DNA of 53,100 bases from the NCBI GenBank assembly GCA_036375215.1, contig DASUSH010000030.1, forward strand, positions 1 to 53,100, given 5' to 3'. The translations under genes and the position numbers were made by a program. Below the pieces are notes generated by a model, which saw only the letters and a program-made list of their open reading frames with translations, had not been told where the DNA came from and searched no databases. This DNA is from DASUSH01 sp036375215 (GTDB lineage Bacteria > Actinomycetota > Thermoleophilia > Solirubrobacterales > 70-9). This document shows, in pieces, positions 9,029-17,807 of the stretch (the first letter of the stretch is position 1; each line of letters begins with the position of its first letter).

Positions 9029-10222
9029 GTGTTCAAGGAGTTCTGGCAGTTCACGGCGCCGACGCGCGTCGTCGCCGGCAAGGGGCTCGTCGACGGGACC
9101 GGGTTCGAGTTCGCGAAGGAGGGCGCCAAGCGCCCGCTCGTGGTCACCGACGAGGTCCTGCGCGGGACGGGGCTCGTCGACCGGGCCGTGGCGGGGCTCG
9201 AGGACGGAGGGCTCGAGGCCGCGGCGATCTTCGACGCCGTCCCCCAGGACTCCGACACGAGCGTCGTCGTCGGCTGCGCCGAGGCCGCGAGGGAGGCCGG
9301 CGCCGACGGCTTCCTCGCGGTCGGCGGGGGCTCGGTGATGGACACGGCGAAGGCCGCGAACGTGATCTTTACCCATGGCGGCGAGGTGGCGGACTGGGAG
9401 GGCGTCTACATCCTTCCCCGCGAGGACGACGGGCTCGGCAGGCCGCTGCCGCTGGCGCCGTCGGCCGCGATCCCCACGACCGCCGGGACGGGCTCCGAGG
9501 CGAGCCCGGTCGCGGTGATCAAGGACTCCGAGCGCCAGATCAAGTTCCTGATCCTCGACTTCCCGGTCTTCTTCGACCTCGCGATCCTCGACCCCGACGC
9601 GACCGCCACCCTGCCGGCGCCGATCGCGGCGGCGACCGGGATGGACGCCCTCACGCACGCGATCGAGGCGGTCACCTCGACCGAGTGGAACCCGCACTTC
9701 GACGCCTATGCCCTGCACGCGATCCGGCTGATCCACGAGAGCCTCGAGCGCGCCGTGACCGACACGGCCGACGAGGAGGCGCGCGGGAACATGCTCGTCG
9801 CCGCCAACCTCGCGATCGTGCCGACGGGGCTCGGCGCCACCGGGATCGCGCACTCGCTCTCGCACCCGTGCGGCGCGCGGCACGGGGTGGCGCACGGCGT
9901 CGCCAACGCGATCCACCTGCCGGTGACGATCGAGTTCAACTCCGCGGGCCCGGTCGAGTACGCGGACCGCTTCCGCACGATCTGCGAGATCGTCGGCGTC
10001 GACGCGGCCGGCGACGGCCCCGCGGTCGGCGCCGCGCTCGCCGGGTGGGTGCGCGAGCTGCGCGGCCGCCTCGGGCTCCCCGGCAGGCTCTCGGAGGTCG
10101 GCGTCCCCGAGGAGGGGATCCCCCAGCTCGCCGAGGACGCGATGGGGGAGGGCTCCACCCTGGTGAACCCCCGCGAGCCCTCCGAGGAGGACTTCGCCGA
10201 GCTCTACCGCCGGGTCCTGTGA
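9029..10222 (+). CDS. Iron-containing alcohol dehydrogenase
   Basis: 397 residues with a GTG start five bases after the SCP2 stop. The NAD(P)-binding half has GGGSVMDTAK (about 104-113) and the metal half has GMDALTHAIE plus HSLSHPCGARHGVAHG, supplying the Asp/His ligands of group III iron alcohol dehydrogenases. Length is normal for the family. It probably interconverts an alcohol and an aldehyde or ketone with NAD(P). The position next to mce/SCP2 hints at a lipid-derived substrate, but that is not shown. The stop overlaps the next start (GTGA). Confidence 0.9.
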   Translation: MFKEFWQFTAPTRVVAGKGLVDGTGFEFAKEGAKRPLVVTDEVLRGTGLVDRAVAGLEDGGLEAAAIFDAVPQDSDTSVVVGCAEAAREAGADGFLAVGGGSVMDTAKAANVIFTHGGEVADWEGVYILPREDDGLGRPLPLAPSAAIPTTAGTGSEASPVAVIKDSERQIKFLILDFPVFFDLAILDPDATATLPAPIAAATGMDALTHAIEAVTSTEWNPHFDAYALHAIRLIHESLERAVTDTADEEARGNMLVAANLAIVPTGLGATGIAHSLSHPCGARHGVAHGVANAIHLPVTIEFNSAGPVEYADRFRTICEIVGVDAAGDGPAVGAALAGWVRELRGRLGLPGRLSEVGVPEEGIPQLAEDAMGEGSTLVNPREPSEEDFAELYRRVL

Positions 10223-10929
10223 GCGCCGCGGACGACGCGACGGCCTGGGCCGAGACGGTCGCCGAGTACGGCGGGAAGCACGAGCTCCGCTACGACCCGA
10301 TCGGCGGGCTCAACCCGGTCGACGCCCCGCCCGCGCTCTGCCCCGGCGGCGCCAACCGGCTCACCGGCGAGCTCGCGCGCGACGCCTGGGGGGCGAGCTG
10401 CGACGCCGAGGAGTTCGAGGCCGGCGGGCTCTTCAAGAAGGCGGTGCTGCCGCGCGCGGTGCTGGTGAAGGCCCACATGCCCGACCTCGCCGCCGTCGTC
10501 CCGATCTTCAACGTGGAGTCGCTGGAGGCGAACCCCGACGACGTGTTCCAGCGCGTCGCCTCGCGGCGCAAGGTCGAGTTCGAGAGCCTCGACTTCAACA
10601 AGCGCTTCCTCGCCACGGTGCCCTCCGACCACGACCCGATCGCGCTGCGCGAGCTCTTCGGCCCCGCCTTCCTCGACTGGGTGACCACGATCGACCGCGA
10701 GATCGACTTCGGCGTCTCCGAGCGCCAGATCTACTTCCTCTGGCGCCTGCGCGAGCGCACCGCGGACGAGCTGGAGCTGGCCCTCGAGGCCGGCGGCGAG
10801 CTCTTCCGCCGCGTCCGCCGCGAGATGGAGGAGTCCGGCCACCAGCCCTACCCGGCCGGCCCCTGGCACGCCGGCCTCGAGCCGTTCCCGCCGAACCCGG
10901 CGGAGGGCCCGGGCCCCAGCCCGGTCTGA
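10219..10929 (+). CDS. Conserved hypothetical protein
   Basis: 236 residues starting at GTG overlapping the dehydrogenase stop. I do not recognise the family. The protein is soluble and acidic, with no signal peptide or membrane segment. It has a Cys-Pro-Gly segment near residue 33 (ALCPGGANR), a central mixed region and a long charged helix near the C-terminus (RLRERTADELELALEAGG) before a Pro-rich tail. Tight coupling to the iron alcohol dehydrogenase suggests they work together. Confidence 0.7.
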   Translation: MSAADDATAWAETVAEYGGKHELRYDPIGGLNPVDAPPALCPGGANRLTGELARDAWGASCDAEEFEAGGLFKKAVLPRAVLVKAHMPDLAAVVPIFNVESLEANPDDVFQRVASRRKVEFESLDFNKRFLATVPSDHDPIALRELFGPAFLDWVTTIDREIDFGVSERQIYFLWRLRERTADELELALEAGGELFRRVRREMEESGHQPYPAGPWHAGLEPFPPNPAEGPGPSPV

Positions 10930-11010
10930 GCACCCGCGAGCCGGGCCGGCCAACCGCCGCAATAAGGGCGGATCGAGGGGACGGGGACCGGCCGACAAGG
11001 GGGCGCGGAG

Positions 11011-11814
11011 GTGCCCTGGCGACTTATTGCCTACATGTGGCGATATCTCGACAGGGCGGACGCCAAGATCGCCGAGATCGCGGCGCGTCAGCACGGGGTG
11101 GTCACGATCGAGCAGCTCTTGTGGGCCGGTCTCTCGCACTCGTCGGTGCGCCGGCGCGTGCGAGCGGGCCTGCTCCACCGCCTCTACCGGGGCGTCTACG
11201 CCGTCGGTCACACGGACCTCTCCCGCGAGGGCCGCTGGCTCGCCGCCGTCTTGGCCTGCGGCCCCGAGGCGGCGCTCTCCCACGCATCGGCCGCCCACCT
11301 CTGGTCGCTCGCCCCGAAGAGCCCGCAGTGGGCCCACGTCACGGTCCCCGGCGACGGCGGCCGGGCCAAGCGCGAGGGCATCGTCCTGCACCGCTCCACC
11401 ACCCTGCGCCCGACCGACGTGACCCGCCGCCGCAACATCCCGGTCACCACCCCGGCCCGAACCCGCCGGGACATGGGCTGGTCGGCCGAGCGCACCCGAA
11501 GCGACCTCGAGCGCCGCTTCCTGCGCCTGCTACGTGCCCACGACCTGCCGATCCCCGCCGTCAACGCGCGCATCGGGCCCTACACCGTCGACTTCCTCTG
11601 GCGCTCCGAGCGCCTGGTCGTAGAGCTCGACGGCTACGCCTACCACTCCGACCGGCACACGTTCACCCGCGACCGCGCCCGCGACCGCGAGCTCGCCCGC
11701 CGCGGCTTCACCGTCCTGCGCGTCGCCGACGACGAGCTGGCGAGCGACGCCCCCGCCGTGGCCCGTTCCCTCATCTCCCTGCTCCGGGAGCGCCGGCGGA
11801 GGCCGGCCGCGTGA
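11011..11814 (+). CDS. AbiEi-like winged-helix / DUF559 endonuclease-like protein
   Basis: 267 residues. The N-terminal winged helix (about 17-65, GVVTIEQLLWAGLSHSSVRR) and following region resemble AbiEi-type antitoxin domains. The C-terminal part (from about 165) is a DUF559, Vsr-like nuclease fold with TVDFLWRSERLVVELDG and YHSDRHTFTRDRARD. The segment that usually separates these parts is almost absent: TPARTRRD is followed within a few residues by ERTRSDLERRF. GTG at 11011 gives the longest frame. ATG at 11035 is an alternative and neither has a clear ribosome binding site. No toxin partner is next to it. Function unknown. Confidence 0.75.
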   Translation: MPWRLIAYMWRYLDRADAKIAEIAARQHGVVTIEQLLWAGLSHSSVRRRVRAGLLHRLYRGVYAVGHTDLSREGRWLAAVLACGPEAALSHASAAHLWSLAPKSPQWAHVTVPGDGGRAKREGIVLHRSTTLRPTDVTRRRNIPVTTPARTRRDMGWSAERTRSDLERRFLRLLRAHDLPIPAVNARIGPYTVDFLWRSERLVVELDGYAYHSDRHTFTRDRARDRELARRGFTVLRVADDELASDAPAVARSLISLLRERRRRPAA

Positions 11815-11821
11815 ACCGGGC

Positions 11822-12784
11822 CTACCCCCGCTTCCGCAGCTCGCGCTTCGCGACCTTGCGGAAGCGCCGCACCTTGGAGAAGTTGCGGCGCATGATCCCC
11901 ATGAAGCCTTCGTCGGGGCGCTCGAAGCCGCCGACGAGCCTGTGGGGGACGAGGGCCCAGGAGTCGCCCTCGCGGACGAGGTCGCCGCGGACCTGGAAGT
12001 TCTCCTGCCAGGTGAAGTCGGGCGCGTGCCGGTGGGCGGTGAGGCAGGCGCGGCCCTCGGTGAGGGGCAGCCCGGCGGGGCCGTGGCCGAGGGCGATCCG
12101 CTCCATCGCCGGCTCGGGGACGACGGGGACCCGGGCCGAGAGCGGGAAGCCGTCGGGGGCCACCCAGGCGAGCACCGCGTTCTGGTAGCGGTCTCCGAGC
12201 TCGCCGAGGCGCTCGTCCCAGGCGCGCGCTCCGCCCTCGGGCTCCTCGTGGGGCTCGAGGGGCTCCTCCACGTGGCCGGAGCGCACCTCCTCCTTGTGGG
12301 AGTCGATCACCTCGGGCGGCTTCGCGTGGTCGCCGTCGGGCCAGTGGAAGATCCGTTCGGGCCGGACCTTCACGTAGAGGCGCGTGTAGTACCAGTTGAA
12401 CATCCCGCGCAGCGGCTTCGGCGGGTGCATGTCCTTGGTCGCCGGCAGCTTCTCCCCGGACTCGCGCCAGTAGCGCTCGCGGTTAGCGACCAGGTCGCGG
12501 TCGTCGACCTCCGCCGTGCCCTGGACGAGGACGCGCCGCCCGCCGCCGATCCCCGACCCGGTCGGGTCGGAGAAGAACAGGCTCACCCGCGGGTTGGCCC
12601 GGGCGTCGTTCGCCTTCTTGGGGTAGCCGAGACCGGTCGTGATGTCGATCGTCTCGGCGCCGTCGTCGTAGTACGGGGTGACCGGCCAGGCGATCGGCTG
12701 CTGGCGCGAGTCGATCGTCGTGTACTCGCAGGTGATGTAGCGGGAGAAGGTCTCCCGGACCTCGTCTGGGAGGGTCGCCGTCAC
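11822..12784 (-). CDS. Pyridoxamine 5'-phosphate oxidase-like flavin-binding protein
   Basis: 320 residues, GTG start at 12784. The N-terminal 150 residues form a PNPOx-like split barrel: TCEYTTIDSRQQPIAWPVTP, then NPRVSLFFSDP and RRVLVQGTAEVDD. The C-terminal half may be a second, degenerate barrel (VLAWVAPDGFPLSARVPVV), followed by a basic tail. Such proteins bind FMN, F420 or haem, and the cofactor cannot be fixed here. A much longer upstream frame reads through the Nudix gene and is not credible. Convergent with the DUF559 gene, 7 bases apart. Confidence 0.8.
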   Translation of the reverse strand: MTATLPDEVRETFSRYITCEYTTIDSRQQPIAWPVTPYYDDGAETIDITTGLGYPKKANDARANPRVSLFFSDPTGSGIGGGRRVLVQGTAEVDDRDLVANRERYWRESGEKLPATKDMHPPKPLRGMFNWYYTRLYVKVRPERIFHWPDGDHAKPPEVIDSHKEEVRSGHVEEPLEPHEEPEGGARAWDERLGELGDRYQNAVLAWVAPDGFPLSARVPVVPEPAMERIALGHGPAGLPLTEGRACLTAHRHAPDFTWQENFQVRGDLVREGDSWALVPHRLVGGFERPDEGFMGIMRRNFSKVRRFRKVAKRELRKRG

Positions 12785-12816
12785 CGGACCGAGAATACCC
12801 CCGCGCGGGCGCCTGT

Positions 12817-13428
12817 CTAGGCGTCGTAGCCGGGCTCGCCCGGGAGCACGATGCGGCGCTCGCTCGCCTCTCCGGTGACCTTGGGCAGGATCGGGCGCAC
12901 CTCGGAGCGGCGGGCGGCCTCGAGGGCCTCCTCGGCGGTGGCGAACGCCGCGAGGCCCTCGAGCTGCTTGATCGTCGGGAAGACCAGCTGGAGCTCGCCG
13001 GCGCGGTGGCCCTCGAGCGCCGCCGCCGGCTCGAACCAGCCGGCGTCGACCGTCTCCGCGCCGTCGGGCTCCGGCGGCGAGTGCGGCGGCGCCAGGGCGA
13101 GGTAGAACCAGGTGTCGAAGCGGATCGGGACGATCTCCGGGGTGATCCAGCGCGACCAGAGGACCATCTCGGCGTCCCCGTCGAGCCCGATCCCCGCCTC
13201 CTCCCGAAGCTCGCGGGCGGCGCAGGCGCGGTATGTCGCCTCGTCGTCGGAACCGCGGTCCCCGTCGTCGACGGCGCCTCCGGGGAAGACCCAGACCCCG
13301 GGCATGAAGCGCGCCTCCGGGTTGCGCTTGACGAGCAGCACCTGCAGCCCGCCCGCGCGGTGCTTGCCGGAGCGGCGCAGCAGGATCACGGTCGAGGCGG
13401 GGCGGGGGGTGACCGGGTCGCCTGGCAT
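12817..13428 (-). CDS. Nudix hydrolase
   Basis: 203 residues from ATG 13428. The Nudix box is extended: FPGGAVDDGD, a short insertion, then RACAARELREEAGI, giving the metal-binding REXXEE core. The spaced box resembles NUDT19/RNU-type hydrolases that act on CoA or nucleotide diphosphates, but the substrate is not known. An alternative ATG at 13458 would overlap the divergent rubredoxin start within a shared CCATGG. I prefer 13428 because it leaves room for a promoter. Confidence 0.85.
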   Translation of the reverse strand: MPGDPVTPRPASTVILLRRSGKHRAGGLQVLLVKRNPEARFMPGVWVFPGGAVDDGDRGSDDEATYRACAARELREEAGIGLDGDAEMVLWSRWITPEIVPIRFDTWFYLALAPPHSPPEPDGAETVDAGWFEPAAALEGHRAGELQLVFPTIKQLEGLAAFATAEEALEAARRSEVRPILPKVTGEASERRIVLPGEPGYDA

Positions 13429-13456
13429 GCGCGGAACGGTAACCTGCGGCGCGGCC

Positions 13457-13639
13457 ATGGCGGAGACCGCGACCAAGCAGCTCTGGATGTGCACCTCGTG
13501 CGGGTTCATCTACGACCCCGACGAGGGCGACCCCGACGGCGGCATCCCGCCGGGAACCGCGTTCGACGACATCCCGGACACCTGGTTCTGCCCGGTGTGC
13601 GGCGCGCGCAAGTCGGACTTCGAGCCCTACGAGATGTAG
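13457..13639 (+). CDS. Rubredoxin
   Basis: 60 residues. It has the two classic iron-binding knuckles CTSCGFIYDP (Cys 12 and 15) and CPVCGARKSDFEP (Cys 45 and 48), plus the family signature GDPDGGIPPGTAFDDIPDTW. It is a one-iron electron carrier, often paired with alkane or fatty-acid hydroxylases or with oxidative-stress enzymes. No obvious redox partner is adjacent. It is divergent from the Nudix gene. Confidence 0.95.
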   Translation: MAETATKQLWMCTSCGFIYDPDEGDPDGGIPPGTAFDDIPDTWFCPVCGARKSDFEPYEM

Positions 13640-13659
13640 GGCGGCGAGTCGCGGCGGCG

Positions 13660-14847
13660 CTACTCGCCGAGCGCGCGCTCGCGCCCGCGCCGCACCGTGC
13701 GCCGCCAAACGAAGGCGATCAGGGCGATGACGAGCCCGATCGGGAGGACGATCGCCGCCGCGACCAGCGCGACGCCGCCGGCCGTCGAGAGCCCGTCGCC
13801 GATGTCGTCGATCGCCTCCTCGACCCCCCAGTCGCCGTCGCCGCCGCCGTCCGAGGTGACGGTGACGCGGACGTCGGAGAAGTTGGCCCGGCGCGCGAGC
13901 CCCCGGACCTCGGCCTTGGCGGCGGCGACGTCGCTCCGCGCGATGTCGAGCCGCGCCTGGATGCGGTCGGTCTCCTTCGGCGAATCCGCCTCGGCGAGCT
14001 GGGTCAACAGCCCTTCGACCTGGGCCCGCGCGTCCGTGAGTTGCTGGCGCGCGTTCGCCGCGGGCGCCGTGATGTCGAGCGCGTCCTCCGTGCGCGACTC
14101 CACGTGGGCGAGCTCGGACAGGTCGGCGAGCGCGGCGGAGAGGTCGCCGGACGGAATCCTCAGGTCGAACTCGGCGCGCGAGCTGTCGCCCGAGGAGCTC
14201 TGCTCGCTCGAGAGCACGAAGCCGTCGTAGCGGTCGGTGACCGCGACGACGCCGTCGGTCACGTCAGCGAACCCGTCGCCGTCGGTGGAGAGGGCGAGGC
14301 TCGCCGAGCGCTCGACCTTGCGGTCCTCGTTGGGGGCGACGCGGTCCCCGCTCGGGGCGGGCACCGCGAACTGCTCCTGATCGCCGGGCACCGCGATGCC
14401 CGGCGCCGCCTCGCCCACGGCCCCGCCGGCGGCGTCCTCAGGGATCGCCGGGGCCGCCGGGGCGCCGCCGCGGGTCTCCTCGACGGGCGTGGTCGCGTCC
14501 CCGCCGCCACTCTGGATCACCGCGACCGAGACGACGATCACGAGCGTCGCCATCGCCCCCGCCGGGGCGACGATCCGCGCCGGCCGGACGCCCGCGAGCC
14601 ACTCGCGAAGGCGGGCGGCAGGGCTCGCGGCCGAGCCCGGCTCGGGCGGAAACCCGTCCTCGACGCGGTCGTCGAGCCGCGTCGCGAACTCGCCCGACGG
14701 CTCGGGTCGCATCGCCCGCATGTCGCGCGCGAGCTTCGCCACCGCGTCGAGCTCGGCGTCCACCGGCTCGCCGGCCAGCGCGCGGTCGAGGGCGTCCAGC
14801 TCGCGGCGCGCCTCGTCGCTCAGGTCGTGCTGCTCACGCTGCCTCAT
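13660..14847 (-). CDS. DUF4349 membrane protein, likely anti-sigma factor
   Basis: 395 residues. The N-terminal cytoplasmic part (1-85) is acidic and helical like anti-sigma domains (LSDEARRELDALDRAL). A membrane segment at about 92-112 follows, then an extracytoplasmic DUF4349 region (about 165-350) with a coiled coil, a second membrane segment at about 355-380 and a basic tail. Its start lies inside the 3' end of the ECF sigma gene (14-base overlap), the usual layout for a sigma/anti-sigma pair. The anti-sigma role is inferred from this context. Confidence 0.8.
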   Translation of the reverse strand: MRQREQHDLSDEARRELDALDRALAGEPVDAELDAVAKLARDMRAMRPEPSGEFATRLDDRVEDGFPPEPGSAASPAARLREWLAGVRPARIVAPAGAMATLVIVVSVAVIQSGGGDATTPVEETRGGAPAAPAIPEDAAGGAVGEAAPGIAVPGDQEQFAVPAPSGDRVAPNEDRKVERSASLALSTDGDGFADVTDGVVAVTDRYDGFVLSSEQSSSGDSSRAEFDLRIPSGDLSAALADLSELAHVESRTEDALDITAPAANARQQLTDARAQVEGLLTQLAEADSPKETDRIQARLDIARSDVAAAKAEVRGLARRANFSDVRVTVTSDGGGDGDWGVEEAIDDIGDGLSTAGGVALVAAAIVLPIGLVIALIAFVWRRTVRRGRERALGE

Positions 14848-15379
14848 CGCAGGCCTCCCTCAGCTTGGTCATGACGCGGTGGATCCGCGTCCCGGCGTTC
14901 GACTCGCCGACGCCGATCACGTCCGCGATCTCCCCGTTGGAGAGCCCGGCGAAGAACTTGAGCGCGACCAGCTCCCGCTCGCGCGGCGAGAGCTCGGCCA
15001 CGGCGGACGCGAGGGCGGCCCGGCGCAGGCTCGCCTCCGCCTCGTCGACGCCGCTCGGCGCGTCCGGATCCGCGTGCTCGCCCGCCATCTCGGCCTGGCG
15101 GCCGCGGCGGCGGAGCTCGTCGAGCGCGGCGTTGCGCGCGATCCCGAAGATCCAGGCGCGCGGGCTGCCGCGCTCGGGGTCGAACCGCGACCAGCGGCGA
15201 AAAGCGCGCTCGAACGCGGTCGCGGTGACCTCTTCGGCGGCCGAGCGGTCGCGCAGGAGGCCGGCGACGTAGGAGTAGACGTCGTCGCGGCTTCGGCGGT
15301 AGAGCTCCTCGAAGACCGCCTCCCGGTCCCCGGGGGCGCTGCGGATCTCTGGTTCGGGCTCGGCCAGGGCGGGCTCCAC
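14834..15379 (-). CDS. ECF RNA polymerase sigma factor
   Basis: 181 residues with a GTG start. Sigma region 2 is at about 22-90 (YSYVAGLLRDRSAAEEVTAT, FGIARNAALDELRRR) and region 4 at about 125-178 (LSPRERELVALKFFAGLSNG, VGESNAGTRIHRVMTKL). It directs RNA polymerase to a small regulon and is probably held inactive by the overlapping DUF4349 membrane protein. Divergent from the DUF2236 gene across about 50 bases. Confidence 0.92.
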   Translation of the reverse strand: MEPALAEPEPEIRSAPGDREAVFEELYRRSRDDVYSYVAGLLRDRSAAEEVTATAFERAFRRWSRFDPERGSPRAWIFGIARNAALDELRRRGRQAEMAGEHADPDAPSGVDEAEASLRRAALASAVAELSPRERELVALKFFAGLSNGEIADVIGVGESNAGTRIHRVMTKLREACDEAA

Positions 15380-15429
15380 GTCGCTACTACGGGGCTACGA
15401 CCGTTTCGTCACGGATAATCTCCCGCACG

Positions 15430-16344
15430 ATGACCTCCGGCGCGGCCGACGCCGACCAGGGCTACTTCCCACCGGGGCGCTCGATGCTGAGGCGGGTCCA
15501 CGAGCAGCGCATCGTCGGCCTGCTGTACGGCCAGCGCGGACTCATGGTCGGCGCCGTCGACCCGGTGGTCACGGTCGGCACCTTCATGTCGACGGCCGGC
15601 GCCGCGAAGCCGTTCGACCGGCTCGTGCGGACCGCGCGCGTCTTCGAGAAGACCTTCTTCGGCACCAGGGAGGAGGCCGACCGCGAGCTGGCCCGGGTCC
15701 ACCGCCTGCACCAGCGCACCAGGGGCGAGCTCGGCCGCCCCGCCGGGCCGTACCCCGCGGGGACCGCCTACGACGCCCTCGACCCGAAGCAGATGCTCTG
15801 GACGCTCGCCTGCATCGCCGACTCGGGCCAGACCCTCTACGAGGAGCTCGTGCGGCCCCTCACGCCCTCGGAGCGCGAGACGCTCTGGCAGGACTACCGG
15901 CGCTGGGGCGAGCTCTTCCACCTCGACCGCTCGCACACCCCGGAGACCTATGCCGAGTTCCGCGCCTGGTTCGACGGGCGAATCGCAAGCGACGAGGTCT
16001 TCCTGACCCACGAGGCGCGCGAGATCGGCCACATCGTCGGGCTCGAGATCCCGGGCGCGCCGGTCGACCGGCTCGGGCTCGAGGCGCTCAACCTGCTCGT
16101 GATCGGGTCACTGCCGTCCCGCGTCCGCAAGATGTACCGGCTGCGGTGGACCCCGGCGCACACCGCCGCCTACCGCGCCGCCGCGGCGGCGCACCGGGCC
16201 GCGCGGCCGCTCGTGCCGGCGAACGTCCGGCGCGGATCCTGCGAGGTGCAGTTCGCGCGCGTCGCCAAGGCGGAGAAGCGCTGGGGCCGGGGCCAGAGCG
16301 AGCGCGCCGCGGCCGCCGCCCAGGCCGCCGCCGCCCGCGCTTGA
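15430..16344 (+). CDS. Oxygenase MpaB / DUF2236 family protein
   Basis: 304 residues. Family hallmarks: an N-terminal region around VVTVGTFMSTAGAAKPFDRL, RTARVFEKTFFGTREEADR, then HRLHQRTRG (about 92-100) and a later LFHLDRS segment carrying candidate haem-ligand His residues, with the usual C-terminal YRLRWTPAHTAAYR. Family members include the fungal MpaB' oxygenase and latex-clearing-protein relatives, which are haem-dependent. Substrate unknown. Convergent with bioA, 7 bases apart. Confidence 0.85.
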   Translation: MTSGAADADQGYFPPGRSMLRRVHEQRIVGLLYGQRGLMVGAVDPVVTVGTFMSTAGAAKPFDRLVRTARVFEKTFFGTREEADRELARVHRLHQRTRGELGRPAGPYPAGTAYDALDPKQMLWTLACIADSGQTLYEELVRPLTPSERETLWQDYRRWGELFHLDRSHTPETYAEFRAWFDGRIASDEVFLTHEAREIGHIVGLEIPGAPVDRLGLEALNLLVIGSLPSRVRKMYRLRWTPAHTAAYRAAAAAHRAARPLVPANVRRGSCEVQFARVAKAEKRWGRGQSERAAAAAQAAAARA

Positions 16345-16351
16345 GCGCGAG

Positions 16352-17707
16352 CTAGGCCGCTTCGGCGACGCCGGCGGCCGCCGATGCGGCTCGCCGGGAG
16401 GCGATCTCCGCCGGCGCCGAGCCGTAGGCGGACTCGTGTGCGGCCACGATCGACTCGCGGACGATCGCGACGAGCCGGGCCAGGTCCGGCTTCGAGATCG
16501 CGAGCGGCGGCATCAGCACGACGACGTCGCCGAGCGGGCGCACGATCGCTCCGCGCTCGCGCGCGGCGAGCGTCACCCGGTGGCCGAGCCGGAGCGCCGG
16601 GTCGTGCTCGCCGAGGTCGATGCCGGCCATCAGGCCGCGGCCGCGCACCTCGGCGACCTCGTCCATCTCGGCGACCTCGCCCAGCAGGTCGTGCAGGAGG
16701 CGGATCTTCGGCTGCAGGCGCAGCAGCGTGTGCTCGGCCTCGAACGTCTCCAGGTTCGCGACGGCCGCCGCGCAGGCGAGCGGGTTGCCGGTGAAGGTGT
16801 GGCCGTGGAAGAAGGTGCGGCCTTCCTCGGGCTCGCCGAGGAAGCCGTCGTAGACGCGCTCCGTGGCGAGGGTCGCGGCCAGCGGCAGGTAGCCGCCGGT
16901 GAGGCCCTTGCCGAGGCAGAGGATGTCCGGGGCGACCCGCTCCTGCTCGCAGGCGAACATCGTCCCGGTGCGGCCGAACCCGGTCGCGACCTCGTCGCAG
17001 ATCAGCAGGGTCCCGGCGGCGTCGCACAGCCGGCGCACGTCCCGGAGGAAGCCCGGCGGCTGCACCAGGATCCCGGCCGCGCCCTGGACGAGCGGCTCGA
17101 CGATCACCCCGGCGATCCGCTCCCCGTGCTCCGCGAGGACCCGCTCGAGCTCACCCGGATCCTGCGCGGAGACCGCGTGGCTGCGGAAGAGGAGCGGCTC
17201 GAAGGCGGCGTGGAAGGTGTCGATGCCGCCGACGGAGACGGCCCCGATCGTGTCGCCGTGGTAGGCGTTTCGCAGGGTCACGAACTCGGTGCGCCGGGCG
17301 CCGCCGTCGCCCCGCTGGCGCCAGTACTGGAACGCCATCTTCAGCCCGATCTCGGTCGCGCTCGAGCCCGAGTCCGAGAAGAAGACCCGGGAGAGCCGGG
17401 GCGGCGCGATCTCGACGAGGCGTTCCGCCAGCTCGGCCGCGGGCTCGTGGGTGAGCCCGAGCATGGTCGAATGAGCCACTCGGCCGAGCTGGTCGCGGAC
17501 CGCCGCGTCGATCGCCGGGTGCCGGTGCCCGTGCACGTTGCACCACAGCGAGGCGACGCCGTCGATGTAGCGGTTGCCTTCGGCGTCGATCAGGTCGGTG
17601 CCCTCGCCGGACTCGATCACCAGTGGCCGCTCCTCGACCCAGCCCCGTTGCTGGGTGAACGGGTGCCACAGGTGGCGGTGATCGAGCTGCCCCACTCGTT
17701 CGGACAT
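16352..17707 (-). CDS. bioA: Adenosylmethionine-8-amino-7-oxononanoate aminotransferase
   Basis: 451 residues. This PLP enzyme transfers the amino group of S-adenosylmethionine to 7-keto-8-aminopelargonate (KAPA), giving DAPA. LWHPFTQQ near the N-terminus is a BioA signature. Also seen are SDSGSSATEIGLKMA, the PLP-contacting Asp in LLICDEVATGFGRTG (about 238) and the Schiff-base Lys in LCLGKGLTGGY (about 267). ATG 17707 is the first credible start, as the longer upstream frame is antisense to the RTX gene. It lies in the biotin locus but is separated from bioD by that RTX gene, so it is probably transcribed from its own promoter. Confidence 0.95.
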   Translation of the reverse strand: MSERVGQLDHRHLWHPFTQQRGWVEERPLVIESGEGTDLIDAEGNRYIDGVASLWCNVHGHRHPAIDAAVRDQLGRVAHSTMLGLTHEPAAELAERLVEIAPPRLSRVFFSDSGSSATEIGLKMAFQYWRQRGDGGARRTEFVTLRNAYHGDTIGAVSVGGIDTFHAAFEPLLFRSHAVSAQDPGELERVLAEHGERIAGVIVEPLVQGAAGILVQPPGFLRDVRRLCDAAGTLLICDEVATGFGRTGTMFACEQERVAPDILCLGKGLTGGYLPLAATLATERVYDGFLGEPEEGRTFFHGHTFTGNPLACAAAVANLETFEAEHTLLRLQPKIRLLHDLLGEVAEMDEVAEVRGRGLMAGIDLGEHDPALRLGHRVTLAARERGAIVRPLGDVVVLMPPLAISKPDLARLVAIVRESIVAAHESAYGSAPAEIASRRAASAAAGVAEAA

Positions 17708-17807
17708 CGAGTGGATCGAAACTACCCCTCGTCCCGGAGGGAACCGGCTTCGCGCGAAGTCGCTCTTTGCGGGTCGCTCGCGGGTTATCTGGGTCATCTC
17801 GGGACGA

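Noticed and set aside
11011..11814. Type IV toxin-antitoxin (AbiE) system
   Set aside because: Only an AbiEi-like winged helix is present. There is no AbiEii nucleotidyltransferase toxin gene next to it.
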